Assembly: GCF_030811835.1 (NCBI RefSeq)
Contig: NZ_JAUSRO010000012.1
Coordinates: 124,001 to 188,000 of the forward strand
DNA length: 64,000 nucleotides
DNA from: Variovorax ginsengisoli
Lineage (GTDB): Bacteria > Pseudomonadota > Gammaproteobacteria > Burkholderiales > Burkholderiaceae_C
Reading direction: 5' to 3'
Positions 10,925 through 20,482 of the stretch are shown piece after piece (position 1 is the first letter of the stretch; each line of letters starts with the position of its first letter). The notes beneath the pieces are model-generated. The model made no database searches. It saw nothing but the letters and a program-made list of their open reading frames with translations, and was not told the DNA's origin. A program made the translations under genes and the position numbers.

Positions 10925-11674
10925 TCAACGCGCGGCAGCGATGATTTGCAGAAAATCGGGCGCTTTCAACGAAGCGCCACCGATCAGGCCGCCATCGATG
11001 TCGGCTTGCGCCAGCAGCGTTGCGGCGTTGGTGGCATTCATGCTGCCACCGTACAGGATCTGGATGCCGGCAGCATGCTCGCTGGCGGCGTGATGCAGTT
11101 GCGCGCGCAACACGGCATGCACCGCCTGTGCCTGCTCAGGGGACGCCGTCACGCCGGTACCAATGGCCCACACCGGCTCATACGCTACGACGATCTCGCT
11201 GATGCAGTGGCCATTGACATGGATCACCGCGGCGAGTTGGCGCTTGACCACTTCTTCCGTGCGCCCTGCTTCGCGTTCTGCCAGCGTTTCACCCACGCAG
11301 ACGATCGGCGTGATGCCCTTTGCCAGTGCCGCAGCCGCCTTCGCGGCCACAGTCTCATCGGTTTCGCCGTGGTATTGGCGGCGTTCGGAGTGGCCGACGA
11401 TCGCATAGCGCACGCCGAACTCGCCGAGCATCGCTGCCGACTGTTCGCCAGTGAAGGCACCCTGCGGATGCGCCGAGACGTCCTGCGCACCCAGCGCTAT
11501 CGGCGAGCCCGACAGCAGCGCCTGGACCTGTGCCAGGTACGGCGCGGGCACGCACACGGCCACGTCGCACGATGGCGTCGCAATGCCTTGCAGCAGCGCC
11601 TGCACGAGCGCTTCATTGGCAGCCAGGCCGCCATTCATCTTCCAGTTGCCTGCGATCAATTTGCGTGAGGTCAT
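10925..11674 (-). CDS. tpiA: Triosephosphate isomerase
   Basis: Glycolytic enzyme that interconverts dihydroxyacetone phosphate and glyceraldehyde 3-phosphate in the cytoplasm. The TIM-barrel catalytic residues are all present: Lys in AGNWKMNG, His in IVGHSERR and Glu in [12 protein letters not shown]. The phosphate loop YGGS is also visible. Length is 249 residues. I chose the ATG at 11672-11674 because the fold starts at once; it lies 17 bases after the stop of the preceding oxidoreductase gene. Confidence 0.97.
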   Translation of the reverse strand: MTSRKLIAGNWKMNGGLAANEALVQALLQGIATPSCDVAVCVPAPYLAQVQALLSGSPIALGAQDVSAHPQGAFTGEQSAAMLGEFGVRYAIVGHSERRQYHGETDETVAAKAAAALAKGITPIVCVGETLAEREAGRTEEVVKRQLAAVIHVNGHCISEIVVAYEPVWAIGTGVTASPEQAQAVHAVLRAQLHHAASEHAAGIQILYGGSMNATNAATLLAQADIDGGLIGGASLKAPDFLQIIAAAR

Positions 11675-11691
11675 TTTCAACAACGTTCCAT

Positions 11692-12690
11692 TCACCAGGT
11701 CAGCACGATCTTGCCGATGTGCGCATTGGATTCCATCAGGGTATGGGCCTGCGCTGCGCCGCTGGGCTCGCCCACCGCCGCAAAGGTGCTGTGGACAACC
11801 GGCTTGATCGCCCCGCTCTCGAGCAGCGGCCAGACCTGCTCGCGCAGCGCCTTGGCGATCGCACCCTTGAACGCAACCGAACGCGGACGCAGCGTCGAGC
11901 CCGTGACCGTGAGCCGGCGGCGCAGCACCAGCCCGGCATTGATCTCGCTCTTGACGCCACCTTGCACCGCGATGATCACCAGCCGACCGTCTTCGGCCAG
12001 GCAGTCGATCTCGCGTGCCACATAGCTGCCGGCCACCATGTCCAGCACCACGTCGACACCCTTGCCTTGCGTGAGCTTCTTGACCTCTTCGACGAAGTCG
12101 GCCGTGCGGTAATTGATTGCATGGTCGGCGCCGAGCTGGACGCAGGCTGCGCACTTGTCGTCGCTGCCCGCCGTGACGATCACCGTCGCGCCCAGCGCCT
12201 TGCCCAGCTGGATGGCCGTGACGCCGATGCCGCTCGAACCGCCCTGGATGAGCAGGGTTTCACCCCTCTTCAGGCCGCCGCGTTCGAACACATTGCTCCA
12301 AACCGTGAAGAAGGTTTCCGGCAGCGTGGCTGCATCGACGTCGCTCCAGCCCTTGGGCACCGGCAGGCACTGCGCGACCGGGGCCACGCAGAACTCGGCA
12401 TAACCGCCACCGGCAACCAGTGCGCAGACGTGATGCCCAATGGCGAAACCCGCCTCGGCCAACGCCTCGACATCGCCCGCCACGATCTCGCCGGCCACTT
12501 CGAGGCCCGGCAGGTCCGATGCACCCGGCGGCACCGGATAGTGGCCGCCCCGCTGCAGCACATCGGGCCGGTTGACGCCGCTGGCCGCGACACGGATCAG
12601 CAGCTCGCCCACGCCGGGTGTCGGCTCGGGGCGTTCTGCCACGCGTAGCACCTCAGGGGCACCGTACGACGTGATCTCAATGGCTTTCAT
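11692..12690 (-). CDS. NAD(P)H-quinone oxidoreductase, zinc-free MDR family
   Basis: Member of the medium-chain dehydrogenase/reductase superfamily, PIG3/Qor branch, 332 residues. A GroES-like N-terminal domain is followed by a Rossmann domain with the [22 protein letters not shown] nucleotide motif near residue 150. The zinc ligands of alcohol dehydrogenases are missing, as expected for quinone reductases. It probably reduces quinones or enones with NAD(P)H; the exact substrate cannot be read from the sequence. It lies between pnp and tpiA in the same direction. Confidence 0.85.
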   Translation of the reverse strand: MKAIEITSYGAPEVLRVAERPEPTPGVGELLIRVAASGVNRPDVLQRGGHYPVPPGASDLPGLEVAGEIVAGDVEALAEAGFAIGHHVCALVAGGGYAEFCVAPVAQCLPVPKGWSDVDAATLPETFFTVWSNVFERGGLKRGETLLIQGGSSGIGVTAIQLGKALGATVIVTAGSDDKCAACVQLGADHAINYRTADFVEEVKKLTQGKGVDVVLDMVAGSYVAREIDCLAEDGRLVIIAVQGGVKSEINAGLVLRRRLTVTGSTLRPRSVAFKGAIAKALREQVWPLLESGAIKPVVHSTFAAVGEPSGAAQAHTLMESNAHIGKIVLTW

Positions 12691-12709
12691 GGTCTTCCTG
12701 ACGACAAAT

Positions 12710-12766
12710 GTCCGCCCCGAAGGGCGGACTTGGCTGAGGGATGGCGCAAAGGGCGCAAGCGCCCTT
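12710..12766 (-). terminator. Two hairpins downstream of pnp
   Basis: On the minus strand, just after the pnp stop, AAGGGCGC pairs with GCGCCCTT (12749-12766). A second 8-bp stem, GTCCGCCC with a four-base TTCG loop, follows (12710-12729). The second stem is followed by ATTTGT rather than a long U-run, so it may be a partial terminator or a 3' stabiliser. Confidence 0.55.
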
Positions 12767-12770
12767 CACT

Positions 12771-15101
12771 TCAGGACTGCGGGTCGCCGCGACCCGAATC
12801 CTGCGACGGCTGCGACTCGACCGGGCGCTGGTCGAACTGCTGCTGCGGCTCGCCACCTCGCTCGTTGCCGCCGTTGTTGTTGTTGTCGAAGCGCGGTGCA
12901 CGTTCGCTGCGCTGTGGACGGTCGCCGCGGTCCGAACGCTCACGGCGCTCGCCACCACGGTCACCGCGGTCTTCGCGAGGCGCACGTTCCTGGAACTCCA
13001 TGCCGGCCGGACGCTCGGTCAGGGCCTTCATCGACAGCTTGACGCGACCCTTTTCGTCGGTCTCCAGAACCTTGACCTTGACGATCTGGCCTTCGCTCAG
13101 GTAGTCGGTGACCTTTTCGACGCGCTCATGGGCGATCTGGCTGATGTGCAGCAGACCGTCCTTGCCAGGCAGCAGGTTGATCAGTGCGCCGAAGTCGAGG
13201 ATCTTGGTGACCGGGCCTTCGTAGACCTTGCCGATTTCCACTTCCGCGGTGATCTGCGCGATGCGCTGCTTGGCCGCCTCGGCCTTTTCCGGGTCGGTCG
13301 ACGCGATGGTGATCGTGCCGTCTTCGTCGATGTTGATCTGGCAGCCGGTCTCTTCGGTCAGCGCACGGATCACGGAACCGCCCTTGCCGATCACGTCTCG
13401 GATCTTCTCGGGGTTGATCTTCATCGTGAACAGACGCGGCGCGAAGTTCGACACTTCGGTCTTGGCCTCGCCCATGGCCTCCTGCATCTTGCCCAGGATG
13501 TGCATGCGCGCTTCCTTGGCTTGCGCCAGGGCGACCTGCATGATTTCCTTGGTGATGCCCTGGATCTTGATGTCCATCTGCAGGGCGGTGATACCGGCGG
13601 TCGTGCCGGCCACCTTGAAGTCCATGTCACCCAGGTGATCTTCGTCGCCAAGGATGTCGGTCAGCACCGCGAAGCGGTTGCCTTCCTTGATCAGACCCAT
13701 GGCGATGCCCGCCACGTGGGCCTTCATCGGCACGCCGGCGTCCATCATCGACAGGCAACCGCCGCAGACCGAAGCCATCGACGACGAGCCGTTCGATTCG
13801 GTGATTTCCGAGACGACGCGCACCGTGTACGGGAATTCCTCCTTCGACGGCAGCACGGCGACGAGCGCGCGCTTGGCCAGGCGGCCGTGGCCGATTTCAC
13901 GGCGCTTGGTCGAGCCCATGCGGCCGACTTCGCCGGTGGCGAAGGGAGGCATGTTGTAGTGGAACAGGAAGCGGTCTTCGTACTCGCCGGCCAGCGCGTC
14001 GATGCGCTGTGCGTCGCGTTCGGTACCAAGCGTGGTGATGACGAGCGCCTGCGTTTCGCCGCGGGTGAACAGCGCCGAACCGTGGGTGCGCGGCAGCACG
14101 GAATTGCGGATCTCGATCGGGCGCACGGTGCGCGTGTCGCGGCCGTCGATGCGCGGCTCGCCTTCGAGGATCTGGCTGCGGACGATCTTGGCTTCGATCT
14201 CGAACAGCAGGTCGTTGACCTTGCCGGCCTCGAAGGGCTCGCCGCTCGCCTTGAGCGCTTCCATCACGCTGGCATTGGCTTCGCGCAGGGCTTGCGTACG
14301 GGCTTGCTTGCTGCGGATCTGGTAGACCGCACGCAACTTTTCTTCAGCCAGGCCCTTGACCTTGGCGATGAAAGCCTCGTCCTTGGCGGCCGGCTGCCAG
14401 TCCCACACCGGCTTGCCGGCGTCGCGCACGAGTTCGTGGATCGCGTTGATGGCGACGTTGGCCTGCTCATGACCGAACACCACGCCGCCGAGCATGATTT
14501 CTTCGCTCAGTTGCTGGGCTTCGGACTCGACCATCAGCACGGCAGCTTCGGTGCCGGCGACGACCAGGTCCATCTGCGAATCCTTGCGGGCGGTCTGGCC
14601 CGGGTTCAGCACGTACTGGCCGTTGATGTAACCCACGCGGGCAGCACCGATCGGGCCACTGAACGGGATGCCAGAGACCGACAGCGCGGCAGACACGCCG
14701 ATCATGGCGGCGATGTCGGCATCGACTTCAGGGTTGAGCGACAGCGTGTGGATGACCACGTGCACTTCGTTCAGGAAGCCTTCGGGGAACAGCGGGCGGA
14801 TCGGGCGATCGATCAGGCGGCTGGTCAGGGTTTCGTGTTCGCTGGGCTTGGCTTCGCGCTTGAAGAAGCTACCGGGGATCTTGCCCGCAGCGTAGGTCTT
14901 CTCGATGTAGTCGACGGTCAGCGGGAAGAAGTCCTGGCCGGGCTTGGCCGACTTGGATGCCACCACGGTGGCGAGCACCACGGTGCCCTCGATGTCCACG
15001 ATCACGGCGCCGCCGGACTGGCGCGCGATTTCACCGGTTTCCAGGACGACGGTCTTGTCGCCCCACTGGAACGACTTGGTGACTTTGTTGAAGAGGCTCA
15101 T
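12771..15101 (-). CDS. pnp: Polyribonucleotide nucleotidyltransferase
   Basis: 3'-to-5' phosphorolytic exoribonuclease of the RNA degradosome. Two RNase PH core domains (about residues 10-230 and 310-545) are followed by a KH domain (about 555-615, with [10 protein letters not shown]) and an S1 domain (about 623-690). The last ~75 residues form an unusual Arg/Gly/Asp then Asn/Gln-rich tail with [19 protein letters not shown]-type repeats. This gives 776 residues, longer than the ~711 of E. coli. It lies downstream of rpsO, as in most proteobacteria, separated by a terminator. Confidence 0.97.
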   Translation of the reverse strand: MSLFNKVTKSFQWGDKTVVLETGEIARQSGGAVIVDIEGTVVLATVVASKSAKPGQDFFPLTVDYIEKTYAAGKIPGSFFKREAKPSEHETLTSRLIDRPIRPLFPEGFLNEVHVVIHTLSLNPEVDADIAAMIGVSAALSVSGIPFSGPIGAARVGYINGQYVLNPGQTARKDSQMDLVVAGTEAAVLMVESEAQQLSEEIMLGGVVFGHEQANVAINAIHELVRDAGKPVWDWQPAAKDEAFIAKVKGLAEEKLRAVYQIRSKQARTQALREANASVMEALKASGEPFEAGKVNDLLFEIEAKIVRSQILEGEPRIDGRDTRTVRPIEIRNSVLPRTHGSALFTRGETQALVITTLGTERDAQRIDALAGEYEDRFLFHYNMPPFATGEVGRMGSTKRREIGHGRLAKRALVAVLPSKEEFPYTVRVVSEITESNGSSSMASVCGGCLSMMDAGVPMKAHVAGIAMGLIKEGNRFAVLTDILGDEDHLGDMDFKVAGTTAGITALQMDIKIQGITKEIMQVALAQAKEARMHILGKMQEAMGEAKTEVSNFAPRLFTMKINPEKIRDVIGKGGSVIRALTEETGCQINIDEDGTITIASTDPEKAEAAKQRIAQITAEVEIGKVYEGPVTKILDFGALINLLPGKDGLLHISQIAHERVEKVTDYLSEGQIVKVKVLETDEKGRVKLSMKALTERPAGMEFQERAPREDRGDRGGERRERSDRGDRPQRSERAPRFDNNNNGGNERGGEPQQQFDQRPVESQPSQDSGRGDPQS

Positions 15102-15179
15102 GTTTTAGCTCCTGATGTAAGAGCGGGCAGCGCCAGACTGGCGGCACCCGCGGGTGTCGGAGCACGTTTCAGAACACGA

Positions 15180-15222
15180 TGCCATTCCAGCGAAGCTCAA
15201 CCCGAACTCCGATGGAATGACA
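15180..15222 (-). promoter_or_regulatory. Stem-loop in the pnp 5' leader
   Basis: On the minus strand, upstream of pnp, TGTCATTCCA pairs with TGGAATGGCA (ten pairs, one G-U) across a ~23-base loop. In E. coli the pnp leader folds into a stem cut by RNase III for autoregulation. This stem is placed correctly (80-120 bases before the start codon) but shares no direct sequence evidence with it. Confidence 0.45.
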
Positions 15223-15265
15223 CAGCTTCGCTCCGTGCGGCACTCCGAAAACTTGTTCGCGAAGT

Positions 15266-15304
15266 AAAAAACGCCTGAGCTAGCGGACTAACCCAGGCGT
15301 TTTT
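15266..15304 (-). terminator. Intrinsic terminator between rpsO and pnp
   Basis: On the minus strand, AACGCCTGGG pairs with CTCAGGCGTT across a short loop and is followed by six U residues (forward A-run at 15266-15271). It lies 15 bases after the rpsO stop, so part of the transcription starting at rpsO should end before pnp. Confidence 0.85.
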
Positions 15305-15318
15305 ATCTGCGATTCAAT

Positions 15319-15585
15319 TTACTTGCGCAGACCCAGCTTGGCGATCAGCGCGGTGTAACGGTCGGCATCCTTGGCCTTGAGGTAGTCCAGGAGCTTGCGA
15401 CGACGGCTCACCATGCGCAGCAGGCCGCGACGACCATGATGGTCCTTGGCGTGCGTCTTGAAGTGAGGCGTGAGTTCGTTGATGCGGGCGGTCAGCAGTG
15501 CGACTTGCACTTCGGGACTGCCCGTGTCGTTGGCTGCGCGTGCGTTGTCCTTGACGACTTCGGCCTTGATGGAGGCTGCGATCAT
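15319..15585 (-). CDS. rpsO: 30S ribosomal protein S15
   Basis: Primary 16S rRNA-binding protein of the small subunit, 88 residues, the usual length. The conserved segment [26 protein letters not shown] and the ending LIAKLGLRK identify it. The start is the ATG at 15583-15585, preceded by the ribosome-binding site AAGGAAAT. The rpsO-pnp order is the classic proteobacterial arrangement. Confidence 0.98.
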   Translation of the reverse strand: MIAASIKAEVVKDNARAANDTGSPEVQVALLTARINELTPHFKTHAKDHHGRRGLLRMVSRRRKLLDYLKAKDADRYTALIAKLGLRK

Positions 15586-15669
15586 GATGATTTCCTTCGT
15601 TCCAAATAGTTTGACTTGCGGTGTGCGCTGGAACTGCATGCACCGTGCGCCTTTCGGCATGAACCGCGG

Positions 15670-15675
15670 ATTATA
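15670..15675 (-). promoter_or_regulatory. Probable -10 element of the rpsO promoter
   Basis: A perfect TATAAT on the minus strand, 85 bases upstream of the rpsO start codon. No good TTGACA-like -35 is visible 16-18 bases upstream; that stretch is the end of a dispersed repeat (15677-15773). Confidence 0.5.
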
Positions 15676-15676
15676 G

Positions 15677-15773
15677 CTCGCCCCCAGGCTGCGCGCACTT
15701 CGTGTAGCGTCGCCTACCCCCTGCCGGGGGCAACACCGGCGGTCCGGCGGGGCCGGTTCCGCGGCGTTCCACG
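15677..15773 (-). repeat. Dispersed ~90-bp intergenic repeat, copy 1
   Basis: Read on the minus strand, this matches three other intergenic segments of the window (43437-43531, 61334-61425, 63008-63096). Shared blocks are CACGAAGTGCGCG, the G-rich end CTGGGGG, the CCGCGGAACCGG arm and the GTGTTGCCCCC block. Two inverted-repeat stems are apparent in each copy. It lies between the aminotransferase gene and rpsO, downstream of the former on the same strand. Confidence 0.8.
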
Positions 15774-15809
15774 CAGGGCCGCCGGCTTCGCGGCGGCATG
15801 CGGCTCGCC

Positions 15810-16982
15810 TTATGGCTTCGCTTGGGGGTTGGCGGCGAGCCAGATTTTCAGGCGACTGACACCTTCGACGAGGCGCTGGGGATCCTTGGAGGCAAAGCAC
15901 CAGCGCAACCAACCCTGGGCTTCGGGCGCGAAGGCTTCGCCGGGGGCCAGACCCAGGCCGGCCTCGACGACCAGACGCTTGGCAGTGGCCAGGGAATCGG
16001 TGTGGCCGTCGATCTGGAAGAACGCGTACATGCCGCCCTGAGCGGGAGCGACCTTGACGCCAGGCACCTGCGCCAGCAGCGGGAGCAGCGTGTCGCGGCA
16101 GGCCTTGAGGTGAGCGACCACGCGAGGCGTGATGTCCTCGGTGTGCTCGAGTGCAGCAATGGCTGCGCGCTGCGTGAAGACGCTCGCGCAGGAGGTGTTG
16201 AACTCGATGAGCTTGCCCATGCCGTCCATCAGCGCGGGCGGCAACACCAGCCAGCCCAGCCGCCAGCCCGTCATCAGGAAGCTCTTGGAGAAGCTGTGGG
16301 CGACGACCAGGCGGTCGTCGGCGCTGGCCACGTCGAGAAAGCTCGGCGCGCACCGGTTGGCCGTGGGTTCGTAATACAGCCGCTCGTACACCTCATCGGC
16401 CAGGATCCAGGTGCCGGTGTCGCGGCAATGGTCAAGGATCTGCTGCTGCTCGTCGCGCGTGAGCGTCCAGCCGGTGGGGTTGTTGGGCGCATTGACGATG
16501 AGCAGCCGGGTGCCGGTGGTCACGGCGGCGCGCAGCGCGGCCATGTCCAGCGTCCATTCGCCCTCGACCGGCTGCAGCGCCACGGTGCGCACCCGCGCGC
16601 CCATGATCGCGGGTTGCGCCGTCAGGTTGGGCCAGACCGGGGTGATGGCCACGACGTCGTCTCCCGCCTCCACCAGGGCCTGCACCGCCAGCATCAGTGC
16701 ATTGACGCCGCCCGAGGTGATGGCGATGCGCGACGCGTCGACCGCCGGATGCAGGCGGCTGGTGTAGCGCGCCACCGCCTCCCGCAGCGCGGGCAGGCCC
16801 AGGTTGTGGGCATAGAAGGTTTCCCCCCGCTGCAGCGAATCGATGGCCGCCTGGCGGATGACTTCGGGCGTGACTTCGTCACTTTCGCCGAACCAGAAGG
16901 CGAGCACGTCGGCACGGCCCAGGCCGGCATTGGCGACTTCGCGGATCTTGGAGGCTTCGAGGTTGTGAATGGCTTGACGCAT
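15810..16982 (-). CDS. Pyridoxal-phosphate aminotransferase, class I/II
   Basis: Fold-type I aminotransferase of 390 residues. The PLP-binding lysine lies in [15 protein letters not shown] near residue 240, and the NAPNNPTGW motif and the Asp in [10 protein letters not shown] bind the cofactor. The closest recognisable group is the aspartate/aromatic aminotransferase-like family, but the substrate cannot be assigned. It begins 18 bases after a periplasmic binding-protein gene in the same direction, so the two are probably co-transcribed and may act on the same amino compound (inference). Confidence 0.88.
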   Translation of the reverse strand: MRQAIHNLEASKIREVANAGLGRADVLAFWFGESDEVTPEVIRQAAIDSLQRGETFYAHNLGLPALREAVARYTSRLHPAVDASRIAITSGGVNALMLAVQALVEAGDDVVAITPVWPNLTAQPAIMGARVRTVALQPVEGEWTLDMAALRAAVTTGTRLLIVNAPNNPTGWTLTRDEQQQILDHCRDTGTWILADEVYERLYYEPTANRCAPSFLDVASADDRLVVAHSFSKSFLMTGWRLGWLVLPPALMDGMGKLIEFNTSCASVFTQRAAIAALEHTEDITPRVVAHLKACRDTLLPLLAQVPGVKVAPAQGGMYAFFQIDGHTDSLATAKRLVVEAGLGLAPGEAFAPEAQGWLRWCFASKDPQRLVEGVSRLKIWLAANPQAKP

Positions 16983-17000
16983 AGGTGGATTCTCGCGCGA

Positions 17001-18281
17001 TCAGGGGCGCTGCATCTTGCAGGTCGTCGGCATTTCCGCGCGTTCGGCTGCGATGGTTCTGAGCACACGAAAGCCGTAGCCCGAGCCTTCGACGTCGAAC
17101 TGCACGCCCGGCGTGCCTTGACGGTCCATCACGCCCACGACCAGTTGCTGCTGGAACTGATGGTCGGCTGCCCGCATGCGTCCACGCTGGCCCGCAAGGC
17201 TGACGTCAGCGTGCTCCATCGCACGCGCCACCGCCACGGCGTCCACGCTGCGCGCGCGCTCGATCGACTGCGCCAGCGCCTCGATCAGCAGTTGCATCCG
17301 CATGTGCACGTAGTCGTCGGCAGGCTTGGGAAAGCGCGTGCGGAAGTCCTTGTAGAACGCTGCCGACTGGGGCGTTTGCACGTTCGGCAGCCAGTCGGCC
17401 ACGGCGATCACGCGGCCGATGCCCGCCTCGCCAATGGCCGCAGGCGCTCCCAGCGCATTCCCGTAGAAGGTGTAGAAAGTGCCGTTGAAGCCCGCCTCGC
17501 GCGCCGCCTTCACGAGCAACGTGAGGTCGTTGCCCCAGTTGCCCGTGATCACCGCCTGCGCGCCACTGGCCATGAGCTTGCTGGCATAGGGCGAGAAGTC
17601 CTTCACGCGCCCCATGGGATGCAGTTCGTCGCCCACGATCTTCACGTCGGGGCGCAGTGCCGCGAGCTGGCGGCGCGACTCGCGCAGCACCGACTGGCCG
17701 AAGCTGTAATCCTGCCCGATGAGGTAGACGCGCTGCAGCGCGGCGTCGTTGCGCACCACATCCATCAGTGCCGTCACGCGCATGTCGGCATGTGCATCGA
17801 ACCGGAAGTGCCAGAAGCTGCAACGCTCGTTGGTCAATGCCGGGTCCACGGCCGCGTAGTTCAGGAAGAGCACGCGTCGCGCCGGATCGCGCTCGTTGTT
17901 CTTGTCGATGGCATCGAGCAGCGCCGCCGCCGTGGCAGAGGAATTTCCTTGCAGCACGATGCGCGCGCCGTCGTCCATGGCCGCGCGCAATGCCGACAGC
18001 GCTTCTTCGTTCTGGCCCTTGCTGTCGTAACGGTCGAGCTGGAGCATCCGGGCACCGCCGGGCAGCTTGACGCCGCCGCGCGCATTGACCCGCTCCACGG
18101 CCCAGAGCAGGTTCCGGAACACGGCCTCGCCCGTGTTGGCAAAAGGACCGCTCATGCTCTCGATCAGCGCCAGCCGCACCGGGGCCGCGGACTGTGCCAA
18201 CACCGGCGGAAGCGCCAGCGTCGCTAGCGCCGAAGCGCCGATTTTCAAGGCCTTGCGGCGCCAAATAAAGCTCTGCGTCAT
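17001..18281 (-). CDS. Branched-chain amino-acid-type ABC transporter substrate-binding protein (orphan)
   Basis: Periplasmic binding protein of the LivK/Peripla_BP_6 family, 426 residues. A basic N-terminus plus hydrophobic stretch ending in PPVLAQSA forms a signal peptide, and the mature part begins with the family pattern LIESMSGPFANTGE. I chose the ATG at 18279-18281; a longer start would put 16 polar residues before the signal. No permease or ATPase genes adjoin it, so it is an orphan that may serve a transporter encoded elsewhere. It is paired with the aminotransferase downstream. Confidence 0.85.
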   Translation of the reverse strand: MTQSFIWRRKALKIGASALATLALPPVLAQSAAPVRLALIESMSGPFANTGEAVFRNLLWAVERVNARGGVKLPGGARMLQLDRYDSKGQNEEALSALRAAMDDGARIVLQGNSSATAAALLDAIDKNNERDPARRVLFLNYAAVDPALTNERCSFWHFRFDAHADMRVTALMDVVRNDAALQRVYLIGQDYSFGQSVLRESRRQLAALRPDVKIVGDELHPMGRVKDFSPYASKLMASGAQAVITGNWGNDLTLLVKAAREAGFNGTFYTFYGNALGAPAAIGEAGIGRVIAVADWLPNVQTPQSAAFYKDFRTRFPKPADDYVHMRMQLLIEALAQSIERARSVDAVAVARAMEHADVSLAGQRGRMRAADHQFQQQLVVGVMDRQGTPGVQFDVEGSGYGFRVLRTIAAERAEMPTTCKMQRP

Positions 18282-18403
18282 TGTCTTGAAACGCGTGTCG
18301 CCATGCCTAGATGGGGTGGCAAGCGGCACTCATGTTGAAAGGCCGCGCAGTGTAAGGGACACACCTTTCTTGTCCCCATTGTGTTCAATCCCGGAGTTTC
18401 CTC

Positions 18404-18778
18404 ATGTTCTTCGCACCCACCGTCCGCACCGCCCGCTTTGCGCCTCGCGCCCACGACCGCGGCTTCGAGCGCTTCGTCAACGATGCATTGCTCGCCAGCA
18501 CCCAGCGCCCCGTCCACGTCGCACAGGACGAGGCAGCGTGGACGCTGTCGCTCGACGTGCCCGGCCTGTCGCGTGACGATCTGTCCATTGGCATCGAAGG
18601 CGCTGTCGTGCGCATCGAAAGCAAGCCAGAGGCCAAGCGCCAGGTGAAGGCCGCCTATGAACTGCCGCAACCGATCGATGCGAGCGCCAGCGAGGCCAAG
18701 CTCGAGCATGGTGTTCTGACCATGAAGCTCGCCAAGCTCGCACCGGTCAGCAACGTCTCGCCGTTGACGATCAACTGA
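18404..18778 (+). CDS. Hsp20/alpha-crystallin family small heat-shock protein
   Basis: Short (124 residues) holdase-type chaperone of the IbpA/HSP20 superfamily. The alpha-crystallin domain spans about residues 36-118 and contains LSLDVPGLSRDDLSIGIEG and the late motif LEHGVLTMKLAK. The N-terminal arm is rich in Arg/Phe. A ribosome-binding site GGAG lies at 18392-18395. A strong terminator follows directly, so it is a single-gene transcript. Confidence 0.85.
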   Translation: MFFAPTVRTARFAPRAHDRGFERFVNDALLASTQRPVHVAQDEAAWTLSLDVPGLSRDDLSIGIEGAVVRIESKPEAKRQVKAAYELPQPIDASASEAKLEHGVLTMKLAKLAPVSNVSPLTIN

Positions 18779-18803
18779 CGAATCCAGGAGCCCAGTCTCC
18801 TGA

Positions 18804-18839
18804 AAAAGAGCCTGCGGCATATGCCTCAGGCTCTTTTTT
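18804..18839 (+). terminator. Intrinsic terminator after the Hsp20 gene
   Basis: AGAGCCTG pairs with CAGGCTCT across a loop that itself holds the palindrome GCATATGC, followed by a run of eight T. The A-run on the other side would let it work in both directions. Confidence 0.9.
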
Positions 18840-18974
18840 TATTCAAAACCGGAGTAAATCCCACGGACACACGTCAAAAAGCATTATTTTCAGAAGTTGC
18901 CAGTTTCTGTTCTGTCAGTCCGCGGATTCGCTGGGCCCCCTCGTGCAGCGGGTTTCGGACATCTGGGGAATCCG

Positions 18975-19679
18975 ATGGATACGCATCTTCAAATGGCCTG
19001 CGCGACCCAACGCGCGGACACCCTCCTGGTCTTTCTTCCCGGCGCTTTTCTGAAGCCTGAAGAGTTCGAGCGCGAAGGCTTCGTGCGCGCCGTGCGCGAG
19101 CGCGAACTAGCCGCCGACGTGATGCTGGTCGACGCGAATGTGTCGTACTACTACGACCAGACCTTCATCGAGCGACTGCATACCGACGTGCTGGCACCGG
19201 CGCAACGCGGCGGTTACCGGTCGATCTGGCTGGTCGGCATCTCGATCGGCGGCTTCGGCGCCCTCACCCATGAGCTCAAGCGCCCAGGACTCGTCGCCGG
19301 CATCGTCGCGCTCGCGCCCTACCTGGGCCGCCGGCCGGTGGGCGCCGAGATCACCAAGGCCGGTGGCCTGCGCACATGGAAGGCACCCGAAGGACCGCCG
19401 CCCGACGACGAGGTCGACCGCAAGCTGTGGCCTTGGCTGCAGCAGTATGCGGACGCGCCGCGATCCGCAGCGCTGCCGCCGCTGTATCTGGGCTATGGCC
19501 TGAGCGACCGTTTTGCATCGAATCACCGGCTGCTGGCAGAGGCCCTGCCTGAAGAACGCGTGTTCACCACCGAAGGCGGCCACGACTGGCCGCAGTGGTC
19601 CAAACTATGGCGCCGCATGCTCGACGTGCTGCCGCTGCCTTTGCTGGCAGGCCAGCATGCGCTGCCGGTCGCAGCCTGA
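18975..19679 (+). CDS. Alpha/beta-hydrolase family protein
   Basis: Protein of 234 residues with an alpha/beta-hydrolase layout. LLVFLPGAF is the first strand and loop, GISIGGFGAL carries the nucleophile serine in a G-x-S-x-G elbow (about residue 88), and GGHDW near the C-terminus carries the likely catalytic His. No signal peptide is visible. The start is the ATG at 18975, with GGGGAA seven bases upstream. The substrate is unknown; an esterase or thioesterase-like role is possible. Confidence 0.75.
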   Translation: MDTHLQMACATQRADTLLVFLPGAFLKPEEFEREGFVRAVRERELAADVMLVDANVSYYYDQTFIERLHTDVLAPAQRGGYRSIWLVGISIGGFGALTHELKRPGLVAGIVALAPYLGRRPVGAEITKAGGLRTWKAPEGPPPDDEVDRKLWPWLQQYADAPRSAALPPLYLGYGLSDRFASNHRLLAEALPEERVFTTEGGHDWPQWSKLWRRMLDVLPLPLLAGQHALPVAA

Positions 19680-19771
19680 CACGCGGCGTGCTCCCGCAGC
19701 CCGGTCGTTTGCCCGACGACAATCGGCGGCGGCGGCCTGGCCCGCACACTTAAAAAATCAGGAGGACCCGT

Positions 19772-20449
19772 TTGATTTCAGCCGCACTGCGCTCTGCGAA
19801 GCAGGACCCTGCTTCTTCCGCTCGCCCCCACCTCGCGTTCGACTGCCGCGCCCGGGTCCTGTGGCTCGCCGGGCTCTCCCTTGGCCTGGGAACCCACGTG
19901 GGCCAGGCGGCCGCAGGCCAGGCCGTTGCGCTGCCACCGGCCAGCGCGCGCGCCACGGCGGAGGTCTTTTTCTCGCCCGATGGGCGCGCCGATCAGGCGA
20001 TCGCCGATGTCATCGGTGCGGCGCGACAGCGCGTCTGGGTCGCCGGCTATTACTTCACCTCGACGGTGATCGCCAAGGCCATTGACCAGGCCCACCGGCG
20101 CAAGATCGACGTGCGGGTGGTGCTCGATCGCTCCCAGGCCACGCTCAAGTATTCCAGCGCCACCTACTTCCACAACCAGAAAATCCCGCTGTGGATCAAC
20201 GCCCGATATCCACTGATGCATCACAAGTTCGTGGTGGTCGATGCCGACACGGTCGGCTTGGGCTCGATGAACTTCACGCGGGCTGGCGCGCAGCAGAACG
20301 CGGACAACTTCAACCTCTTTCGGCGCTGGCCAGCCATGGCCGACACCTATGCGCGCGAGTTCCAGCGACTGCAGCAGGAGTCGCTCCCCTACCGCCCCGG
20401 CATGCAATTCGAGCGCGACGGAACGCCGCTGGCGGAGCCGGCGAACTGA
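19772..20449 (+). CDS. Phospholipase D-like single-HKD nuclease, probably exported
   Basis: Protein of 225 residues from the phospholipase D/Nuc family. The single catalytic motif HxK(x4)D(x6)GSxxN is complete (His150, Lys152, Asp157, GSMN at 164-167). One HKD motif per chain is typical of Nuc-type endonucleases, which work as dimers. A hydrophobic stretch at about residues 28-48 ending in GQAAAGQA looks like an export signal. The start is TTG at 19772, supported by a strong AGGAGG at 19760-19765. Role unknown: DNA degradation, or less likely lipid hydrolysis. Confidence 0.8.
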   Translation: MISAALRSAKQDPASSARPHLAFDCRARVLWLAGLSLGLGTHVGQAAAGQAVALPPASARATAEVFFSPDGRADQAIADVIGAARQRVWVAGYYFTSTVIAKAIDQAHRRKIDVRVVLDRSQATLKYSSATYFHNQKIPLWINARYPLMHHKFVVVDADTVGLGSMNFTRAGAQQNADNFNLFRRWPAMADTYAREFQRLQQESLPYRPGMQFERDGTPLAEPAN

Positions 20450-20482
20450 AGGCGCGCGTCAACGCCCGCGCGTCTACGACGT

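Noticed and set aside
12741-15278. Very long open frame (about 845 codons) on the plus strand opposite pnp
   Set aside because: Antisense shadow of pnp created by high GC. The translation is low-complexity and has no family motifs, while the minus strand is clear PNPase.
18330-18392. Sigma-32 promoter for the Hsp20 gene
   Set aside because: CCCCAT at 18374-18379 resembles a sigma-32 -10, but the only GTTGAAA is over 30 bases upstream instead of 13-15. A GGGACA/TGTCCC inverted repeat is too short to call an RNA thermometer.
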